Shown here piece by piece: positions 61,182 to 64,000 of a stretch of 64,000 nt of DNA. The notes beneath the pieces were generated by a model, which worked only from the letters and a program-made list of their open reading frames with translations, was not told the DNA's origin and searched no databases. The first letter of the stretch is position 1. Each line of letters begins with the position of its first letter. Source of the DNA: Hamadaea tsunoensis DSM 44101 (lineage in GTDB: Bacteria > Actinomycetota > Actinomycetes > Mycobacteriales > Micromonosporaceae); the NCBI RefSeq assembly GCF_000428945.1, contig NZ_AUAX01000002.1, forward strand, positions 62,001 to 126,000, written 5' to 3'. Both the position numbers and the translations under genes were made by a program.

Positions 61182-62944
61182 CACCGTGGGACCACACCAT
61201 TCCGGAGCTGTTCACGCGGCAGGCTCGGCAGGCACCCGACGCGGTGGCCGTCTCCTGCGCCGGTTCGCAGCTCACCTACGCCGAACTCGACGAGCAGTCC
61301 GGCCGGATCGCGAGCTGGCTGTGCGCGCACGGCGTCGGCGTCGAGGACGTGGTGGCCGTCCGGCTGCCCCGCGGGATCGACCTGGTGGCGACGGTGCTCG
61401 GCATCGTCAAGGCCGGCGCGGTCTACCTCGCGGTCGAGGCGGAGGCGCCCCCGGCCCGCGCGGCCGAACTGATCGCCGCCGCGGGTGCGCGGGCGCTCGT
61501 GACCGACACCGAGGCCGACGACTCCCCCCTGCCCGAACTGGTCCTCCCCGGCGGCCTGGCCGAAGCCGCAGCGGTCCCGCTGCCGGACGTCCACCCGGAG
61601 AACCTGGCCTACATCGCCTTCACCTCCGGCTCGACCGGCGCGCCCAAAGGGGTCGGCGTACCGCACCGGGCCGTGGCCCGCCTCGTGCTCGGCGACGCGG
61701 CGGACTTCGGCCCCGGGCACGTCTTCCTCCTCCTGGCGCCGGTGTCGTTCGACGCGTCCACTCTGGAGATCTGGGGCCCCCTGCTCACCGGCGGCCGGCT
61801 CGCCGTCCACCCGCCCGGCCCGGTCGACCTCGACGGCCTCGCCCGGGTCCTCGACCAGGAGGGCGTCACCAGCCTGTGGCTGACGGCCGGCCTCTTCCAC
61901 CGCATGGTCGACCACCGCCCCGACGCCCTCGGGCGCCTCCATCAACTGCTCGCCGGCGGCGACGTCCTCGACCCCGCCCGCGCCGCCGCCCTCCTCGCGC
62001 GCCACCCCCACGTCAGGCTCGTCAACGGCTACGGCCCCACCGAGAACACCACCTTCGCCACCTGCAACACCATCACCTCTCCTGTACGCGACCACGTGCC
62101 GATCGGCCGCCCCATCGCCGGTACGCGCCTCTACGTGCTCGACCCCGCCCTGCGCCCGGTCGAACCCGGCGACCGCGGCGAACTGTGGATCGCCGGAGCC
62201 GGACTCAGCCGGGGCTACGTGACGGACGCGGCGGCCACCGCCGACCGGTTCCGGCCCGATCCCTTCGCCGCCGAACCGGGCGCCCGGATGTACCGCACCG
62301 GCGATCTCGTCCGCGCGGTCGGTGACGGCGAGCTCGAATTCCTCGGCCGGGCCGACCGGCAGGTGAAGATCCGCGGCTTCCGGGTCGAGCCGGGCGAGAT
62401 CGAACGGACGATGACGTCGCTGCCCGGCGTACGCGAAGCCGTCGTCCTCAGCGCCGGCACCGGCAGCCACGACACGCACCTGGTCGCGTACGTGTGCACA
62501 CAGGACGGAGCCCCGGCCGAGCACCTGTCGACCTGGATGCGGCGGGAACTGCGCCGGCTCGTGCCGCCCTACCTGATCCCGTCGGCGTTCATCGCGGTGG
62601 ACGAGCTGCCCCTGACCGCCAACGGAAAGGTCGACCGGGCCCGGCTGGCACCGCCCGAGCGCGCCGAACGCGACAGCGACGCCGATTTCGTCGCCGCGTC
62701 CTCGCCCACGGAGCAGCTGGTCTGCGACATGTGGGCCGAAGCGCTGGGGATCGACCGGGTCGGCGTACTGGACGAGTTCTTCGAGCTCGGCGGCAACTCG
62801 CTGCTGGCGATGGACCTGGTCAGCCGCACCGAGGCGGTCGCCGGGCTGCCGCTGCCCTACCGCGTGCTGCTGGAGAACCCCACCGTGCACGAGTTCGCCA
62901 CCGCCGTCGACGCCCTCCTCGGGCAGGGAAGCGAGAAGCAGTGA
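61178..62944 (+). CDS. NRPS 4: stand-alone A-PCP didomain
   Basis: 588-aa. A domain 1-~495 (F-T-S-G-S-T-G-A-P-K-G from 148, Asp192 = GrsA 235, Lys484) and PCP with Ser541 (G-G-N-S-L). The pocket reads D-A-L-W-L-G-G-T-F-K by my alignment, close to the classical Val code, so valine or a similar branched residue is expected. A-PCP genes followed directly by a P450 usually form a side unit where the tethered amino acid is beta-hydroxylated (NovH/NovI type). Overlaps the acylase stop (ATGA). Confidence 0.92.
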   Translation: MTPWDHTIPELFTRQARQAPDAVAVSCAGSQLTYAELDEQSGRIASWLCAHGVGVEDVVAVRLPRGIDLVATVLGIVKAGAVYLAVEAEAPPARAAELIAAAGARALVTDTEADDSPLPELVLPGGLAEAAAVPLPDVHPENLAYIAFTSGSTGAPKGVGVPHRAVARLVLGDAADFGPGHVFLLLAPVSFDASTLEIWGPLLTGGRLAVHPPGPVDLDGLARVLDQEGVTSLWLTAGLFHRMVDHRPDALGRLHQLLAGGDVLDPARAAALLARHPHVRLVNGYGPTENTTFATCNTITSPVRDHVPIGRPIAGTRLYVLDPALRPVEPGDRGELWIAGAGLSRGYVTDAAATADRFRPDPFAAEPGARMYRTGDLVRAVGDGELEFLGRADRQVKIRGFRVEPGEIERTMTSLPGVREAVVLSAGTGSHDTHLVAYVCTQDGAPAEHLSTWMRRELRRLVPPYLIPSAFIAVDELPLTANGKVDRARLAPPERAERDSDADFVAASSPTEQLVCDMWAEALGIDRVGVLDEFFELGGNSLLAMDLVSRTEAVAGLPLPYRVLLENPTVHEFATAVDALLGQGSEKQ

Positions 62945-64000
62945 GGATCACCGCACCGGCGCCGTCGGACCGCGTGGACCCGGCCGGCATCGACCTCTAC
63001 GACCCGCGCTTGTACGCGTACGGCGATGCTCATCTGGCCTGGCAGACCCTGCGCCGCGAGGAGCCGGTGTTCTGGCAGGACCTGCCGGACGGCCGGGGCT
63101 TCTGGTCGGTGACCAAGTACGACGACGTCCGCCGGGTGCTGTCCGACCACGAGGCGTTCACCTCGCAGCGCGGCGCGATCCTGAAGATGCTCGGCACGGA
63201 GGACCCGGCCGGCGGCCACCAGATGGCGGTGACGGACCCGCCCCGCCACACGCACGTCCGCCGCCCGCTGGAGGCGATGATGACCCCGGCCGCCCTGCGG
63301 CCGTTCGTCCCGCGGATCCGGGCAGGAATCCAGGGGCTGCTGGCCGGGATGTGCGACGGTGAGCCGTGGGACCTCGGCGTCGCGATGACCGCGCTGCCGA
63401 TGATCGTGTCGGGCGCGCTGATGGGCCTGCCCGAGGAGGACTTCCCCGAACTGGTCCGCCTCGGCCTGATGACCGTCGCCCCCGACGACGAGGAGTTCCA
63501 GGTCGGCACCGGCTCCACCACGACGCTGCGGGCGGCCCACACCGGCCTGTTCTCGTACTTCGCCGAGCAGGTCCGCGCCCGCCGCCGCGCCGCGCCGCCC
63601 GACCTCGGCGATCGCGACCTCATCGGCCGCCTGATGACGATGGAGGTCGAGGGCTCGCCGATGACCGACGGCGAGATCGTGTCGAACTGCTACTCGATGC
63701 TGCTCGGCGCGAACGTCAACACCGGTCACGTGATCTCCGCGGCCGTCCTCGAACTGTTCGACGACTTCGAGCAGTACGACCGCTGGTCCCGCGACGAGGC
63801 CGGGCTCAAGACCGGGCTGACCGAGGCGCTGCGCTGGTCGTCGCCGGTCCTGCACTTCCTGCGGTACGCCGTCGACGACGTGGAGATCGGCGGCCGCAAA
63901 ATCCAGGCCCGGCAGGGCGTCGTGGCGTGGATCGCCTCGGCCAACCGGGACGAGGACGTCTTCGACGACCCGTTCCGCTTCGACACGCGGCGGCGGCCCA
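62941..64000 (+). CDS. Cytochrome P450, partial (C-terminus off right edge)
   Basis: 353 codons visible from GTG 62941, which overlaps the A-PCP stop (GTGA). The E-A-L-R of the K-helix (E-x-x-R) is present; the heme-Cys region lies beyond the window. The I-helix reads L-L-G-A-N-V-N-T-G-H, so the usual acid of the acid-alcohol pair (A-G-x-[DE]-T) is Asn. Context suggests hydroxylation of the aminoacyl group on the adjacent A-PCP. Soluble, actinomycete-type P450 that needs a ferredoxin, not encoded here. Confidence 0.92.
   Translation, partial: MRITAPAPSDRVDPAGIDLYDPRLYAYGDAHLAWQTLRREEPVFWQDLPDGRGFWSVTKYDDVRRVLSDHEAFTSQRGAILKMLGTEDPAGGHQMAVTDPPRHTHVRRPLEAMMTPAALRPFVPRIRAGIQGLLAGMCDGEPWDLGVAMTALPMIVSGALMGLPEEDFPELVRLGLMTVAPDDEEFQVGTGSTTTLRAAHTGLFSYFAEQVRARRRAAPPDLGDRDLIGRLMTMEVEGSPMTDGEIVSNCYSMLLGANVNTGHVISAAVLELFDDFEQYDRWSRDEAGLKTGLTEALRWSSPVLHFLRYAVDDVEIGGRKIQARQGVVAWIASANRDEDVFDDPFRFDTRRRP

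Noticed and set aside
1-64000. tRNA, rRNA, CRISPR, insertion sequence or prophage
   Set aside because: Looked for cloverleaf-like segments, repeat-spacer arrays, transposase motifs and terminal repeats; none seen.

Overview
The window is very GC-rich, uses GC-ending codons and contains many GTAC-rich hexamers. Its gene content (SigE-family sigma factor, GAF-ANTAR proteins, AfsR-like ATPase, MbtH and a large NRPS locus) is that of a filamentous actinomycete. A Micromonosporaceae or Actinoplanes-like genome is my inference. I saw no rRNA, tRNA, CRISPR array or insertion sequence.

Layout. 1-7.5 kb: small metabolic and regulatory units, each made of an enzyme plus a regulator (tautomerase/LysR, EthD/HxlR, a PhzF-like protein with a coupled 36-aa ORF, MFS/HxlR); three of the HxlR-linked intergenic regions share a TTCGG-N3-CCGAA-like palindrome. 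7.5-17 kb: a stress and signalling island with an AI-2E-type transporter, a DUF3618-like membrane protein, three GAF-ANTAR regulators, a STAS protein, a LapA-like protein, a DUF5994-type protein and a divergent pyrophosphatase; three promoter-like sites resemble the Streptomyces SigB consensus. 17-24.6 kb: an AfsR-like NB-ARC/TPR regulator followed by two alpha/beta hydrolases, a nitroreductase, an MFS exporter and a TetR/membrane-protein pair. 24.7-37.4 kb: a barstar-like gene with a frameshifted partner, a secreted beta-propeller protein, a sigma factor fused to a membrane-anchored extracytoplasmic domain, an oxidoreductase/HxlR pair, a CAAX protease-histidine kinase-response regulator operon, a cupredoxin lipoprotein, a PEBP protein and an MmyB-like regulator.

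37.5-64 kb (running off the right edge): a non-ribosomal peptide locus. On the minus strand are a three-gene ABC exporter and an MbtH gene. On the plus strand one tightly coupled operon, with start/stop overlaps or gaps of 3 nt or less, encodes: a class III aminotransferase (Dab-type), a class II aminoacyl-tRNA-synthetase-like amino acid:carrier-protein ligase, an SbnA-like diaminopropionate enzyme, FAAL-ACP-C-A-PCP-C, A-PCP-C, a free PCP, docking-C-PCP-C-PCP-C without any adenylation domain, a penicillin-acylase-family Ntn-hydrolase, a stand-alone A-PCP and a cytochrome P450.

Working model (inference): the FAAL starts the chain with a fatty acid. The two in-line A domains carry the same predicted pocket (D-I-W-E-I-T-A-D-D-K), which looks acidic and suits a diamino acid such as Dap or Dab. 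The free PCP and the A-less PCPs are charged in trans, at least one of them by the tRNA-synthetase-like ligase. The P450 probably modifies the residue carried by the A-PCP (Val-type code). The acylase would finally remove the fatty acyl group, as in N-acyl prodrug pathways. I cannot name the product. The in-trans loaded assembly line with a built-in acylation/deacylation step is the most novel-looking system here.
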